Assembly (NCBI RefSeq): GCF_904849725.1 | Contig: NC_058521.1 | Coordinates: 558,702,176-558,766,175 of the forward strand | Direction of reading: 5' to 3' | Source: Hordeum vulgare subsp. vulgare | Lineage: Eukaryota > Streptophyta > Magnoliopsida > Poales > Poaceae | DNA length: 64,000 bases | Part shown: piece after piece, positions 36,637 through 48,152 of the stretch | Layout of the letters: every line of letters starts with the position of its first letter | Position numbering within the stretch: the first letter of the stretch is position 1 | Position numbers and translations under genes: made by a program | The notes under the pieces: model-generated | Database searches by the model: none | What the model was told of the DNA's origin: nothing | What the model saw: only the letters and a program-made list of their open reading frames with translations

Positions 36637-37309
36637 GGTGGGCTGGTGGGACAGCCCAAGAAGGCCCTATGGGCCAAAGGATAAGAAATCAAAGAGAAAG
36701 AAAAAAAGGGGGAGGTGGGAAAGGAGAGAAGGACTCCACCTTCCAAACCTAGTTGGATTCGGTTTGGAAGGGGAGGACTTCCCCCTTTGGCTCGGCCGAC
36801 CCCCTTGGGGCTCCTTGAGCCTCAAGGCAAGGCCCCTCCCCTCCCACCTATATATACAGAGGTATTAGGGCTGATTTGAGACGACTTTTCCACGGCAGCC
36901 CGACCACATACCTCCACGGTTTTTCCTCTAGATCGCGTTTCTGCGGAGCTCGGGCGGAGCCCTACCGAGATCAGATCACCACCAACCTCCGGAGCGCCGT
37001 CACGCTGCCGGAGAACTCATCTACCTCTCCGTCTCTCTTGCTGGATCAAGAAGGCCGAGATCATCGTCGAGCTGTACGTGTGCTGAACGCGGAGGTGCCG
37101 TCCGTTCGGCACTAGATCGTGGGACGGTTCGCGGGGCGGATCGAGGGACGTGAGGACGTTCCACTACATCAACCGCGTTCACTAACACTTCTGCTGTGCG
37201 ATCTACAAGGGTACGTAGATCGGAAATCCCCTCTCGTAGATGGACTTCACCTTGATAGGTCTTCGTGCGCGTAGGAAATTTTTTGTTTCCCTTGCGACGT
37301 TCCCCAACA
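36637..37309 (+). repeat. Right remnant of the 5' LTR of BARE element B
   Basis: 673 bp beginning GGTGGGCTGGTGGG, abutting the end of LTR 2. It matches 43697-44391 (CAAAGGATAAGAAATC, CAGAGGTATTAGGG, CCGAGATCAGATCACC), so it belongs to element B. It ends CCCCAACA before B's PBS. Confidence 0.88.
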
Positions 37310-38565
37310 GTGGCATCATGAGCTAGGTTCATGCGTAGATGTCTTCTCGAGTAGAACACACAAGTTTTTGTGGGCGGTGATGTGCGTTTTGCTGCCCTCC
37401 TTAGTCTTTTCTTGATTCCGCGGTATTGTTGGATTGAAGCGGCTTGGACCGACATTACTCGTATGCTTACGAGAGACTGGTTTCATCGCTACGAGTAACC
37501 CCGTTGCTCAAAGATGACTGGCAAGTGTCGGTTTCTCCAACTTTAGTTGAATCGGATTTGACCAAGGAGGTCCTTGTATAAGGTTAAATAGCAATTCATA
37601 TATCTCCGTTGTGGTGTTTGCGTAAGTAAGATGCGATCCTACTAGATGCCCATGGTCACCACGTAAAACATGCAACAACAAAATTAGAGGACGTCTAACT
37701 TGTTTTTGCAGGGTATGCTTGTGATGTGATATGGCCAACGATGTGATGTGATATATTGGATGTATGAGATGATCATGTTGTAATAGATAATATCGACTTG
37801 CACGTCGATGGTACGACAACCGGCAGGAGCCATAGGGTTGTCTTTAAACTAACGTTTGTGCTTGCGGATGCGTTTACTATTTTGCTAGGATGTAGCTTTA
37901 GTAGTAATAGCATGAGTAGCACGACAACCCCGATGGCGACACGTTGATGGAGATCATGGTGTGGCGCCGGTGACAAGAAGATCGTGTCGGTGCTTTGGTG
38001 AGGGAGATCAAGGAGCACGTGATGATGGCCATATCATGTCACTTATGAATTGCATGTGATGTTAATCCTTTTATGCACCTTATTTTGCTTAGAACGACGG
38101 TAGCATTATGAGGTGATCTCTCACTAAAATTTTCAAGACGAAATTGTGTTCTCCCCGACTGTGGACCGTTGCTACAGTTCGTCGTTTCGAGACACCACGT
38201 GATGATCGGGTGTGATAGACTCAACGTTCACATACAACGGGTGCAAAACAGTTGCACACGCGGAACACTCGGGTTAAGCTTGACGAGCCTAGCATGTGCA
38301 GACATGGCCTCGGAACACATGAGACCGAAAGGTCGATCATGAATCATATAGATGATATGATTAGCATAGGGATGCTTACCACTGAAACTATACTCAACTC
38401 ACGTGATGATCGGACTTGAGCTAGTGTAAGTGGGTCATGAACCACTCAAATGACTAGAGAGATGTACTTTTTGAGTGGGAGTTTAGCAAGTAATTTGATT
38501 AAGTTAAACTCTAATTATCTTGAACATAGTCTAAGTCCACTTTGAATATATTTGTGTTGTAGATC

Positions 38566-39438
38566 ATGGCTCACGCGACAGTCACCCTGAATTTTAATAC
38601 GTTCCTAGAGAAAGCTAAGTTGAAAGATGATGGAAGCAACTTTGTAGACTGGGCTCGTAATCTTAAGTTGATCCTACAAGCTGGGAAGAAGGATTATGTC
38701 CTTAATGCTGCGCTAGGAGATGAACCACCCGCTACGGCTGACCAGGATGTTAAGAACGCTTGGTTAACACGTAAGGAGGACTACTCAGTAGTTCAATGTG
38801 CAGTCTTGTATGGCTTAGAACCGGGACTTGAACGTCGCTTTGAGCGTCATGGAGCATATGAGATGTTCCAGGAGTTGAAGTTCATCTTTCAGAAGAATGC
38901 CCGGATCGAGAGGTATGAGACCTCCGATAAATTCTATGCTTGCAAGATGGAGGAGAATTCGTCTGTCAGTGAACATGTGCTCAAAATGTCTGGGTACTCA
39001 AACCGTCTAGCTGAGCTGGGGATTGAACTCCCGCAAGAAGCTATCACTGACAGAATCCTTCAATCACTGCCGCCAAGCTATAAGGGCTTTGTGTTGAACT
39101 ACAACATGCAAGGGATGAACAAGTCACCCGGCGAGTTGTTTGCGATGCTGAAAGTCGCACACTCTGAACTCCGTAAAGAGCATCAAGTGTTGATGGTGAA
39201 TAAGACCACTAGTTTCAAGAGAAACGGCAAAGGCAAGAAGGGTAATTCAAAGAAGAGCGGCAATTCTGTTGCCAATCCGACGAAGAAACCCAAAGCTGGA
39301 TCTAAGCCTGAAACAGAGTGCTACTATTGCAAGGGTATGGGTCACTGGAAGCGCAACTGCCCCAAGTATCTGGCTGATAAGAAGGCGGCAAAGAAAAATC
39401 AGGTATATTTGATATACATGTTATTGATGTGTACTTAA
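38566..39438 (+). CDS. gag: Gag protein of BARE element B (open frame)
   Basis: 290 codons from ATG after a 1.25-kb leader, starting MAHATVTLNFN as in BARE-1 Gag. The UBN2-type core spans about residues 20-190 (DDGSNFVDWARNLKLILQ, then LQSLPPSYKGFV). A basic stretch follows, then the CCHC zinc knuckle CYYCKGMGHWKRNC at about residues 253-266, which binds RNA. The family normally reads on into protease in the same frame. Here one base seems to be missing near 39401 (after AAGAAAAATCA), so the last 13 or so codons are off-frame and Gag is uncoupled from Pol. It forms virus-like particles in the cytoplasm in active relatives. Confidence 0.88.
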   Translation: MAHATVTLNFNTFLEKAKLKDDGSNFVDWARNLKLILQAGKKDYVLNAALGDEPPATADQDVKNAWLTRKEDYSVVQCAVLYGLEPGLERRFERHGAYEMFQELKFIFQKNARIERYETSDKFYACKMEENSSVSEHVLKMSGYSNRLAELGIELPQEAITDRILQSLPPSYKGFVLNYNMQGMNKSPGELFAMLKVAHSELRKEHQVLMVNKTTSFKRNGKGKKGNSKKSGNSVANPTKKPKAGSKPETECYYCKGMGHWKRNCPKYLADKKAAKKNQVYLIYMLLMCT

Positions 39439-42400
39439 CCGGCTCTCGTAGTAGTGCCTGGGTATTCGATACCGGTTCTGTTGCTCATATTTGCAACTCG
39501 AAACAGGAACTGCGGAATAGACGAAGGCTGGCGAAAGATGAAGTGACGATGCGCGTAGGAAATGGTTCCAAGGTTGATGCAATCGCCGTCGGCACAGTTT
39601 CACTTCAGTTACCATCAGGATTAGTTATGAACTTGAATAATTGTTATTTAGTGCCTGCATTGACCATGAACATTATATCTGGATCTTGTTTATTGCGAGA
39701 CGGTTACTCTTTTAAGTCAGAGAATAATGGTTGTTCTATTTCTATGAGTAACATCTTTTATGGTCATGCACCCAATGTGAGAGGATTGTTCATATTGAAT
39801 CTTGATAGTGATTATACACATATACATAACATTGAGACCAAAAGAGTTAGAGTTAACAATGATAGCGCCATATTTTTGTGGCACTACCGCTTAGGTCATA
39901 TTAGTGTAAAGCGCATGAAGAAACTCCATGCCGATGGACTTTTGGAGTCACTTGACTTTGATTCACTTGACATGTGCGAACCATGCCTCATGGGCAAGAT
40001 GACTAAAACTCCATTCTCCGGAACAATGGAGCATGCTAGTGACTTGTTGGAAATCATACATACCGATGTGTGCGGTCAGATGAGCGTAGAGGCACGCGGC
40101 GGATATCGTTATTTTCTCACCTTCACTGACGATTTAAGTAGATATGGTTATGTCTACTTAATGAAGCACAAGTCTGAAACATTTGAAAAGTTCAAGCAAT
40201 TTCAGAGTGAAGTTGAAAATCATCGTAACAAGAAGATCAAGTTCCTACGGTCTGATCGTGGGGGTGAATATCTGAGTTTCGAGTTTGGTGCTCACTTAAG
40301 AGAATGTGGAATTGTTTCACAGTTGACACCGCGTGGAACACCACAGCGTAATGGTGTGTCCGAACGTCGTAATCGTACTTTATTAGAGATGGTGCGATCT
40401 ATCATGTCTCTTACCGATTTGTCTTTATCGTTTTGGGGTTATGCATTAGACACAACTGCCTTCACTTTAAATAGGGCACCATCAAAATCCGTTGAGACGA
40501 CACCATACGAACTATGGTATGGCAAAAGGCCAAAGTTGTCGTTTCTTAAAGTTTAGGGATGTGATGCTTATGTCAAAAAGCTTCAGCCTGAAAAGCTGGA
40601 ACCCAAAGCGGAAAAGTGCATTTTCATAGGTTACCCAAAAGAGACAGTTGGGTACACCTTCTATCTCAAATCCGAGGGCAGAGTGTTTGTTGCTAAAAAT
40701 GGAGCTTTTCTCGAGAAGGAGTTTCTCTCGAGAGAATGAGTGGGAGGAAGGTAGAACTTGAGGAGGTTGTCGAACCTCTCATCCCTCTGGATGGTGGCGT
40801 AGGGCAAGGGGAAACCCCTGTCATTGCGATGCCGGTTGAGTAGGAAGTTAATGATGATGATCATGAAACTCCGGTTCAAGTTCCTATCGAACCACGCAGG
40901 TCGACGAGACCACATGCTGCTCCAGAGTGGTACGGTAATCCCGTTTTGTCAATCATGTTGTTAGACAACAATGAACCTGCAAATTATGAAGAAGCAATGG
41001 TGGGCCGAGATTCCAACAAATGGCTAGAGGCCATGAAGTCCGAGATAGGATCCATGTATGAAAACAAAGTGTGGACTTTGGAAGTACTACCTGAGGGCCG
41101 CAAGGCTATTCAGAACAAATGGATCTTTAAGAAGAAGACGGACGCTGATGGCAATGTGACCGTTTATAAAGCTCGACTTGTGGCAAAGGGTTTTTCACAA
41201 GTTCAAGGAGTTGACTACGATGAGACATTCTCACCCGTAGCGATGCTTAAGTCCGTCAGAATCATGTTAGCAATAGCTGCATTTTTCGATTATGAAATCT
41301 GGCAGATGGATGTCAAAATGGCGTTCCTTAACGGTTTCCTTAAGGAAGAGTTGTATATGATGCAACCCGAAGGTTTTGTCGATCCTAAGGATGCTAACAA
41401 GGTATGCAACCTCCAGCGATCCATTTATGGATTGGTGCAAGCATCTCGGAGTTGGAACAAATGTTTTGATGAGGTGATCAAAGCATTTGGGTTTATACAA
41501 GTGGTTTATACAAGTGGTTGGAGAAAGTGAGTGGGAGCTCTGTGGCGTTTCTAATACTATATGTGGATGACATATTGCTGATAAAGGATTACTTGAATAA
41601 AAGTTTCTCTATGAAGGACCTAGGAGAAGCTGCTTACATTCTAGGCATTAAGATCTACAGGGATAGATCGAAACGCGTGATAGGACTTTCACAAAGCACA
41701 TACCTTGATAAAGTTTTGAAGAGGTTCAAAATAGAACAGTCCAAGAAAGGGTTCTTGCCGGTTTTACAAGGTACGAGATTGAGTAAGACTCAGTGCCCAG
41801 CAACTGATAAGGATAGAGAGCATATGAGCACCGTCCCCTATGCTTCAGCCATAGGTTCTATCATGTATGCAATGCTATGCACCAGACCGGACGTTAGCCT
41901 AGCCATAAGTATGGCAGGCAGGTTCCAGAGTAATCCAGGAGTGGATCACTGGACGGCGGTCAAGAATATCCTGAAGTACCTGAAAAGGACTAAGGAGATG
42001 TTTCTCGTGTATGGAGGTGACGAAGCGCTCGCCATAAAGGGTTACGTCGATGCAAGCTTTGACACAGATCCGGACGACTCTAAGTCGCAAACCGGATACG
42101 TATTTATTCTTCATGGGGTGCGGTAAGCTGGTGCAGTTCCAAGCAAAGCGTCGTAGCAGATTCTACATGTGAAGCGGAGTACATGGCTGCCTCGGAGGCA
42201 GCTAAGGAGGGTGTCCGGATGAAGCAGTTCATGACGGATCTTGGAGTGGTGCCAAGCGCACTGAATCCAATAACCTTGTTCTGTGACAACACGGGTGCCA
42301 TTGCCTTAGCAAAGGAACCACGGTTTCACAAGAAGACCAGACACATCAAACGACGCTTCAACCTCATCCGCGACTACGTCGAAGGGGAGGACGTAAATAT

Positions 42401-42512
42401 ATGCAAAGTGCACACGGATCTGAATGTAGCAGACCCGCTGACTAAACCTCTTCCACGGGCAAAGCATGATCAACACCAGAACTGTATGGGTGTTAGATTT
42501 ATTACAATGTAA
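39395..42512 (+). pseudogene. pol: Pol polyprotein of BARE element B (protease, integrase, RT, RNase H), damaged
   Basis: Protease: WVFDTGSVAHICNS at about 39460. Pre-integrase: LWHYRLGH...CEPCLMGK. Integrase: Asp in IHTDVCG, Asp in RSDRGGEY, Glu in RNGVSERRNR. A stop at 40554-40556 (TAG for TGG in VWGCDAY) and another at 40840 break the frame. RT resumes from 40946 with QMDVKMAFLNGF; a duplicated TATACAAGTGGTT near 41500 and a deletion beside LYVDDILLI follow. RNase H is split by a frameshift near 42118 between TGYVFIL and MAASEAAKEG; it ends ADPLTKPLP. Each break is small, so this copy is fairly young but not autonomous. Confidence 0.88.
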
Positions 42513-42564
42513 TTCGCATGATGATGTGAGGGCTAGATTATTGACTCTAGTGCAAGTGGGAGAC

Positions 42565-44391
42565 TGTTGGAATTATGCCCTAGAGGCAATAATAAATATA
42601 GTTATTATTATAATTCCTGTATCAAGCTAGTCGTTTATTATCCATGCTATAACTGTATTGAATGAAGACTTATATACATGTGTGGATACATAGACAAAAC
42701 ACTGTCCCTAGCAAGCCTCTAGTTGGCTAGCCAGTTGATCAAAGATAGTCAGAGTCTCCTGATTATGTACAAGGTGTTGTTGCTTGATAACTGGATCACG
42801 TCATTAGGAGAATCACGTGATGGACTAGACCCAAACTAATAGACGTAGCATGTTGATCGTGTCATTTTGTTGCTACTGTTTTCTACGTGTCAAGTATTTG
42901 TTCCTATGACCATGAGATCATATAACTCACTGACACCGGAGGAATGCTTTGTGTGTATCAAACGTCGCAACGTAACTGGGTGACTATAAAGATGCTCTAG
43001 AGGTATATCCGAAGGTGTTCGTTGAGTTGGTATGGATCGAGACTGGGATTTGTCACTCCGTGTGACGGAGAGGTATCTCGGGGCCCACTCGGTAATACAA
43101 CATCACACACAAGCCTTGCAAAGAATGTGACTTAGTGTAAGTTGCGGGATCTTGTATTACGGAACGAGTAAAGAGACTTGCCGGTAAACGAAATTGAAAT
43201 ATGTATGCGGATACTGACGATCGAATCTCGGGCAAGTAACATACCGAAGGACAAAGGGAATGACATACGGGATTATATGAATCCTTGGCAGTGAGGTTCA
43301 AACGATAAGATCTTCGTAGAATATGTGGGATCCAATATGGGCATCCAGGTCACGCTATTGGATATTGACCGAGGAGTCACTCGGGTCATGTCTGCATAGT
43401 TCTCGAACCCGCATGGTCTGCACACTTAAGGTTCGACGTTGTTTTATGCGTATTTGAGTTATATGGTTGGTTACCGAATGTTGTTCGGAGTCCTGGATGA
43501 GATCACGGACGTCACGAGGGTTTACGGAATGGTCCGGAAACGAAGATTGATATATAGGATGACCTCATTTGATTACCGGAAGGTTTTCGGAGTTACCGGG
43601 AATGTACCGGGAATGACGAATGGGTTCCGAGTGTTCACCGGGGGGGCAACCCACCCCGGGGAAGCCCATAGGCCTTGGGGGTGGCGCACCAGCCCTTGGT
43701 GGGCTGGTGGGACAACCCAAGAAGGCCCTATGCGCCAAAGGATAAGAAATCAAAGAGAAAGAAAAAAAGGGAGGTGGCAAAGGAGAGAAGGACTCCACCT
43801 TCCAAACCTAGTTGGATTCGGTTTGGAAGGGGAGGACTTCGCCCTTTGGCTCGGCCGACCCCCTTGGGGCTCCTTGAGCCTCAAGGCAAGGCCCCTCCCC
43901 TCCCACCTATATATACAGAGGTATTAGGGCTGATTTGAGACGACTTTTCCACGACAGCCCGACCACATACCTCCACGGTTTTTCCTCTAGATCGCGTTTC
44001 TGCGGAGCTCGGGCGGAGCCCTGCCGAGATCAGATCACCACCAACCTCTGGAGCGCCGTCACGCTGCCGGAGAACTCATCTACCTCTCCGTCTCTCTTGC
44101 TGGATCAAGAAGGCCGAGATCATCGTCGAGCTGTACGTGTGCTGAACGCGGAGGTGCCGTCCGTTCGGCACTAGATCGTGGAACGGATCGCGGGACGGTT
44201 CGTGGGACGGTTCGCGGGGCGGATCGAGGGACGTGAGGACATTCCACTACATCAACCGCTTCACTAACGCTTCTGCTGTGCGATCTACAAGGGTACGTAG
44301 ATCGGAAATCCCCTCTCGTAGATGGACATCACCTTGATAGGTCTTCGTGCGCGTAGGAAATTTTTTGTTTCCCTTGCGACGTTCCCCAACA
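42565..44391 (+). repeat. BARE LTR 3 (3' LTR of element B), 1,827 bp
   Basis: Complete TG...CA, subtype TGTTGGAATTATGCCC, followed by the duplication CAACC. TATA box at about 43909-43916. It keeps the uninterrupted sequence CAGCCCTTGGTGGGCTGG at which the B 5' LTR was broken by element A. Confidence 0.9.
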
Positions 44392-44947
44392 CAACCACCC
44401 CCTGGATATGGCCGGCTAGCTTGGCCTTATCCAGGATGCCTGCTAAGGCACCGACAACGATGTTGAAAAGCAAGGGGGATACATGATCCCCTTGCTTTAC
44501 CCCCCCCCCCCCGGAAGCCTGGAAAAAGGGGCCCACTTCACCGTTGATGTTGATCGTCGTGTTACCAGATCTAACCAGTTGCATGATCCAGGAACACCAC
44601 CTCTCGTCAAAACCACGTCGCTGCATCACCAACCTCAAAAAGGACCAGTAAAGACGGTTGTACGCCTTCTGGAAGTCCAATTTGAGGAAGACCACCTTAA
44701 GCCCCTTGGACACCACCTCGTGGACAATCTCGTGGAGGGCAAGAATCCCATCATGAATCTGCCTGCCCTTCAGGAATGCGGACTGAAGGGGGTGGGCAAT
44801 CCGTTCGGCCACAGGGGACAGACGAGTGGCGCAAACCTTTGCGAAGATTCGCGCCAACACGTTGATCACCGTGATGGGACGGAATTGTCGGATATCCGAA
44901 GCCCTAACTATGTCGGGGGGATAACCCCAGGGTAGGCTCATCGAGCC
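44392..44947 (-). mobile_element. LINE (L1-type), RT N-terminal part
   Basis: Minus-strand frame to 44941 with IRQFRPITVINVLARIFAK, HPLQSAFLKGRQIHD, FLKLDFQKAYNRLYW (first catalytic Asp) and GGVKQGDHVSPLLFNIV. It continues the RT at 28058 across the BARE insertion. A run of 13 C at 44500-44512 falls in the GGVKQGD motif. The 5' side is lost where gypsy LTR sequence begins near 44948. Confidence 0.85.
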
Positions 44948-45977
44948 TGCTCCTTCATCTCTTGCCCAAAAGATATGACCAAGTATAGTTTCCCAAGGCC
45001 CAAATCCTCTGGCCGGCTAGGCTGCTCCTGCCGGCTGGAGGACGAGGCGGCCAACTCTCTGGCCGGTCAGGCAACCCCTGCCGGCTAGAGGCGAGACGAC
45101 TACCTCTCCCTGACCACCTTGGCCAAGACGGCCGGCTAGGGACGAGGCGGCCGTGCCCCAGCCGACTAGCCAAGCGAGCTAGCCGGACGGGGATCTCAAG
45201 TCACATCGGATCGTAGGTCATGACGAGCCCCTACGATTAAAGGTGGCCACGCGTCAGCAAATGTAATGGAACAGAGTGCCTGGCAGGTACGAGTGTCGGC
45301 GGCCACTCCATTACCTACCCCGACTCTGATCCATCACCCAGCATAGCGTCACACCGTCAAACTCCCACTCCATTACTGCACTCGGCGTGGGGAATAGTGG
45401 AGGCGGCCGTACCATCTGCCCATGACGAATCTCGCTGGACGACACCGGACGTACAGCGCGTGCTCGGCGTCAACCTTACGCGAGAACTTCATTGTCTAGC
45501 CGGCGGGTCCCACAGCCAGACGAGACCTCACAGCCGGCGGGCCCCTCAAGCGACAAGACAAGACCCTCGTGGGCCCCCTGGCCAGCCGGTGAGGCTGCTA
45601 GCCGGGTCCCACTCTTGTACCCTTTATCCATATTGTAGGTCGGTGGGTTCGTCTATAAACCCCTCGGTCACCCTCCATGCAAAGGGTCGATCGAACAACA
45701 TATCACACTCACCAACCACATAGAGAGAGGTAGAGACGAGCCCGCTGCTCCCCTCTTCCTCCTCCTCAACACAGCTCCAGGAGCAACCTTGTAATCCATC
45801 CATATACATCATAAACTCTGGCAGGACTAGGGGTATTATCTCTACGGAGAGCCCCGAACCTGGGTACATCGTGTGTCCCATGCTTGTACCAACCTCGTCC
45901 CCAGCGCCCTCCGTTGTCCCTTCGGTTCTCACCGACTTTAGCCTACCTATGGCATATGTTGTGAGTATTCACCGACA
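44948..45977 (+). repeat. 5' LTR of the Tat-type gypsy element (left edge provisional)
   Basis: Ends ACCGACA two bases before the PBS. The left edge is put at the first TG after LINE sequence stops. Contains repeated GCCGGCTAG words at 45012-45180 and a TATA box at 45654-45659 (GTCTATAAAC). Confidence 0.6.
45654..45659 (+). promoter_or_regulatory. TATA box of the Tat-type LTR
   Basis: TATAAA in GTCTATAAACCCC, about 320 bp before the LTR end; a good fit for the U3/R border. Confidence 0.5.
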
Positions 45978-45979
45978 TT

Positions 45980-45997
45980 TGGCGCCCACCGTGGGGC
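45980..45997 (+). other. Primer binding site of the Tat-type gypsy element
   Basis: TGGCGCCCACCGTGGGGC, two bases after the LTR. This PBS word is shared by many grass Tat-lineage elements. Confidence 0.8.
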
Positions 45998-48150
45998 CGA
46001 TCACGGCATTGGCTGGCTTTACGCGCTGGGCGGGGCCCCGCACCTACACCACCGGATGCACCGTGTCCGGATCGATCTGCATGCCCGTGGAGCCCGCTTT
46101 TGATGAGGCAACACCGATGATGATAGACGTCCCCGTCCGCCATGCGGATTCGGATGAAGACTCTGATGACGAGGCGCCTCCTAGCGTCGTCCTCGCGGCT
46201 ATGGAGAACCTCAGCGTTCTCTTTAGCGACCTGCGTCTCAACGACGGTCCTCGCTACTTCGGCGAGGACTTCGATGTTGAGGCACTATGCGTCAGCTTTA
46301 GTAGGCTCTCCATCGCTGAGATGCCTGCACATGACGTGTACCCCAGCAACGTACTCGTCGCCGACGGCCCTCCGCCATCGGCGGGGTTCTTCACCCCGTA
46401 CTATGTCGCCGCCGTCTCCAACGTCGTGGAGGTGATGGTCATCGGCGCTGGCACCAGCACGGCTCATGGCAAGGCGTCAGCAGACGCTGGTGAGCCTGCT
46501 GCTGTCACCGCTGATACTCTTCAGGATGCTCTCGCCGGCCTGAAGACACCCATCGCCGCTTCCACAAACCCTAACGATGCCCGAGCCTCGCTGGAGGAGG
46601 CTCACAAGCATATCTTGGAGGAGGGCATTGCCGTCGCCTCGGCAAAGCGTCGGATGGAGGCCATGCAGCGCGAGTATAACTCCGCATACGACCTTACTCC
46701 GATTTCCGAGGGGCCTAGCTGGCTTGGGTCGGTCTGCGGCCGCGGCCGATTCATTGCTGAGATCCTAGGCGGCAACCAGCCCGTCTACGAGACCCCTGTA
46801 GCCAACTTGCGGGCGGCGCACGCGGCCATGGAAGAAATGCCAAGTTTGGAGGGCGAGGAGCGCGCCTTCTAGGAGAAGCGGGTCAAGGATCTCCTCGACG
46901 CCGCCAACGAACACCAGACGCGGCTTGACCCCGATCAGGCCCAGTCAGAGTCTCCGGGACCCAACCCTGGAGCGCGCCGCAACCCTAGCGGTCATCACCA
47001 TGCGGAGGGATCTTCCTCGCATCGCACCTCCGGCCGGAGGGGCGAGGGAAGTCAAGACAGGCGCTCCCAGCGCCAGAGCGAGCATACTTCGAGCAGGCGT
47101 CGCGGAGGCCACGAGAGCGACTCAGTGTGTGAGGTTCCTCGTCCGGGGAGGACCCATGCCACCGGTTTGCGAGGTGCCTCTCCGATCCCAGCTCAGATCG
47201 GCGCTCGCGTTCCCCAGGGTGACCAGGACGCCTGCAGGCGTCTCATCACCCTGGCCGAGTCAGCCCTCCTGGAGGAGGACGGTCCCATCGGTCCGGCCTG
47301 CTTTGGCCCCCGGATCCGAGGGGAGCCATTCCCCCGAGGCTTCACCTTGCCTCAGGACACTCCCAAGTACAATGGCACTGCCAAGCCAGAGGACTGGCTG
47401 ATCGACTACACCACAGCCGTTGGCATTGCCAGGGGCAACAAGCGCATAGCAGTCCGCTACGTGCCACTCATGTTGGCCGGCTCGGCTCGGACTTGGCTTA
47501 ACAGCCTTCCAGCCGGCAGCGTCAACTCATGGGTGGACTTCGAGGAGGCGTTCGTCTGCAACTTCACTGGCACCTACAAGCGCCCTGGACGGCCTCGCGA
47601 GCTAGCCATGTGCGTCCAGAGGCCCGATGAACCCCTTCGCGACTACGTCACTCGATGGACGGAGCTCCGCAACTCCTGCGAGGGGGTGCATGAGGTACAG
47701 GCCATCCAGTAATTCATCGACGGTTGCCGAGACGGCACCCTCCTCAAGCACAAGCTCATGTGCTCCGAGCCCACCTCTCTGGCAGTGCTCATGGCCAAGG
47801 CGGACAAGTACGCCACGTCCGACTCGGCGATGCGAGTCAAGGTGACCGCCTCGGACAAGGCTGTCCCCACGCCGGCTACTCCCAAGCCGGCTCGAGACGG
47901 TCGAGGCGGCCAGAACAGCAACAAGCGCAAGGTGGATCAGCTGGATTCATGCTCCAACAACAAGTTGGTAGCCAGCGTGGAGGGCGAGACGTCGGCTCCC
48001 CAAGCCGGCTCTCAGCGGAAGCGCCCCAACAGGGGCAATACAAACTGGTTGCCCAAGCAGACCTTCGAGCGGCTGCTTGACGCCCCTGCAAGATACATTA
48101 TGGGGCACAACCGTTTACCCACACCCTTCGACAGTGCAGCTTCGCACGCC
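45988..48150 (+). pseudogene. gag: Gag of the Tat-type gypsy element
   Basis: One reading frame interrupted by stops at 46870-46872 (after GEERAF) and 47710-47712 (after EVQAIQ). The N-terminal part is acidic (ADSDEDSDDEAPP). A linker rich in Arg, Ser and His follows. The retrotrans_gag core is at about 47330-47760 (PKYNGTAKPEDWL, AGSARTWLNSLPAGSVNSW). After it comes a basic tail (GNTNWLPKQTFERLLDAP). The frame is lost between about 48070 and 48150, just before protease. The ATG at 45871 lies within the LTR. Confidence 0.82.
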
Positions 48151-48152
48151 GG

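Larger units (their letters stand above)
37310..42564 (+). mobile_element. Interior of BARE element B
   Basis: From the PBS region GTGGCATCATGAGC through an about 1.2-kb untranslated leader, gag, protease, integrase, RT and RNase H to the polypurine tract AAGTGGGAGAC before the LTR at 42565. Gene order is that of copia. The leader at 37310-38565 has no supported gene and would hold dimerisation/packaging signals. Confidence 0.9.
28059..44391 (+). mobile_element. BARE/WIS/Angela copia composite (two nested elements, A inside B)
   Basis: The block is bounded by identical 5-bp duplications CAACC at 28054-28058 and 44392-44396. Inside are an LTR, a degenerate interior (A), an LTR, a 673-bp LTR remnant, a second interior (B) and an LTR. 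All start TGTTGGAA(A/T)TATGCCC and end CGTTCCCCAACA, the signature of this family. B inserted in the LINE; A later inserted in B's 5' LTR; then an LTR-LTR exchange removed one copy. Confidence 0.88.
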
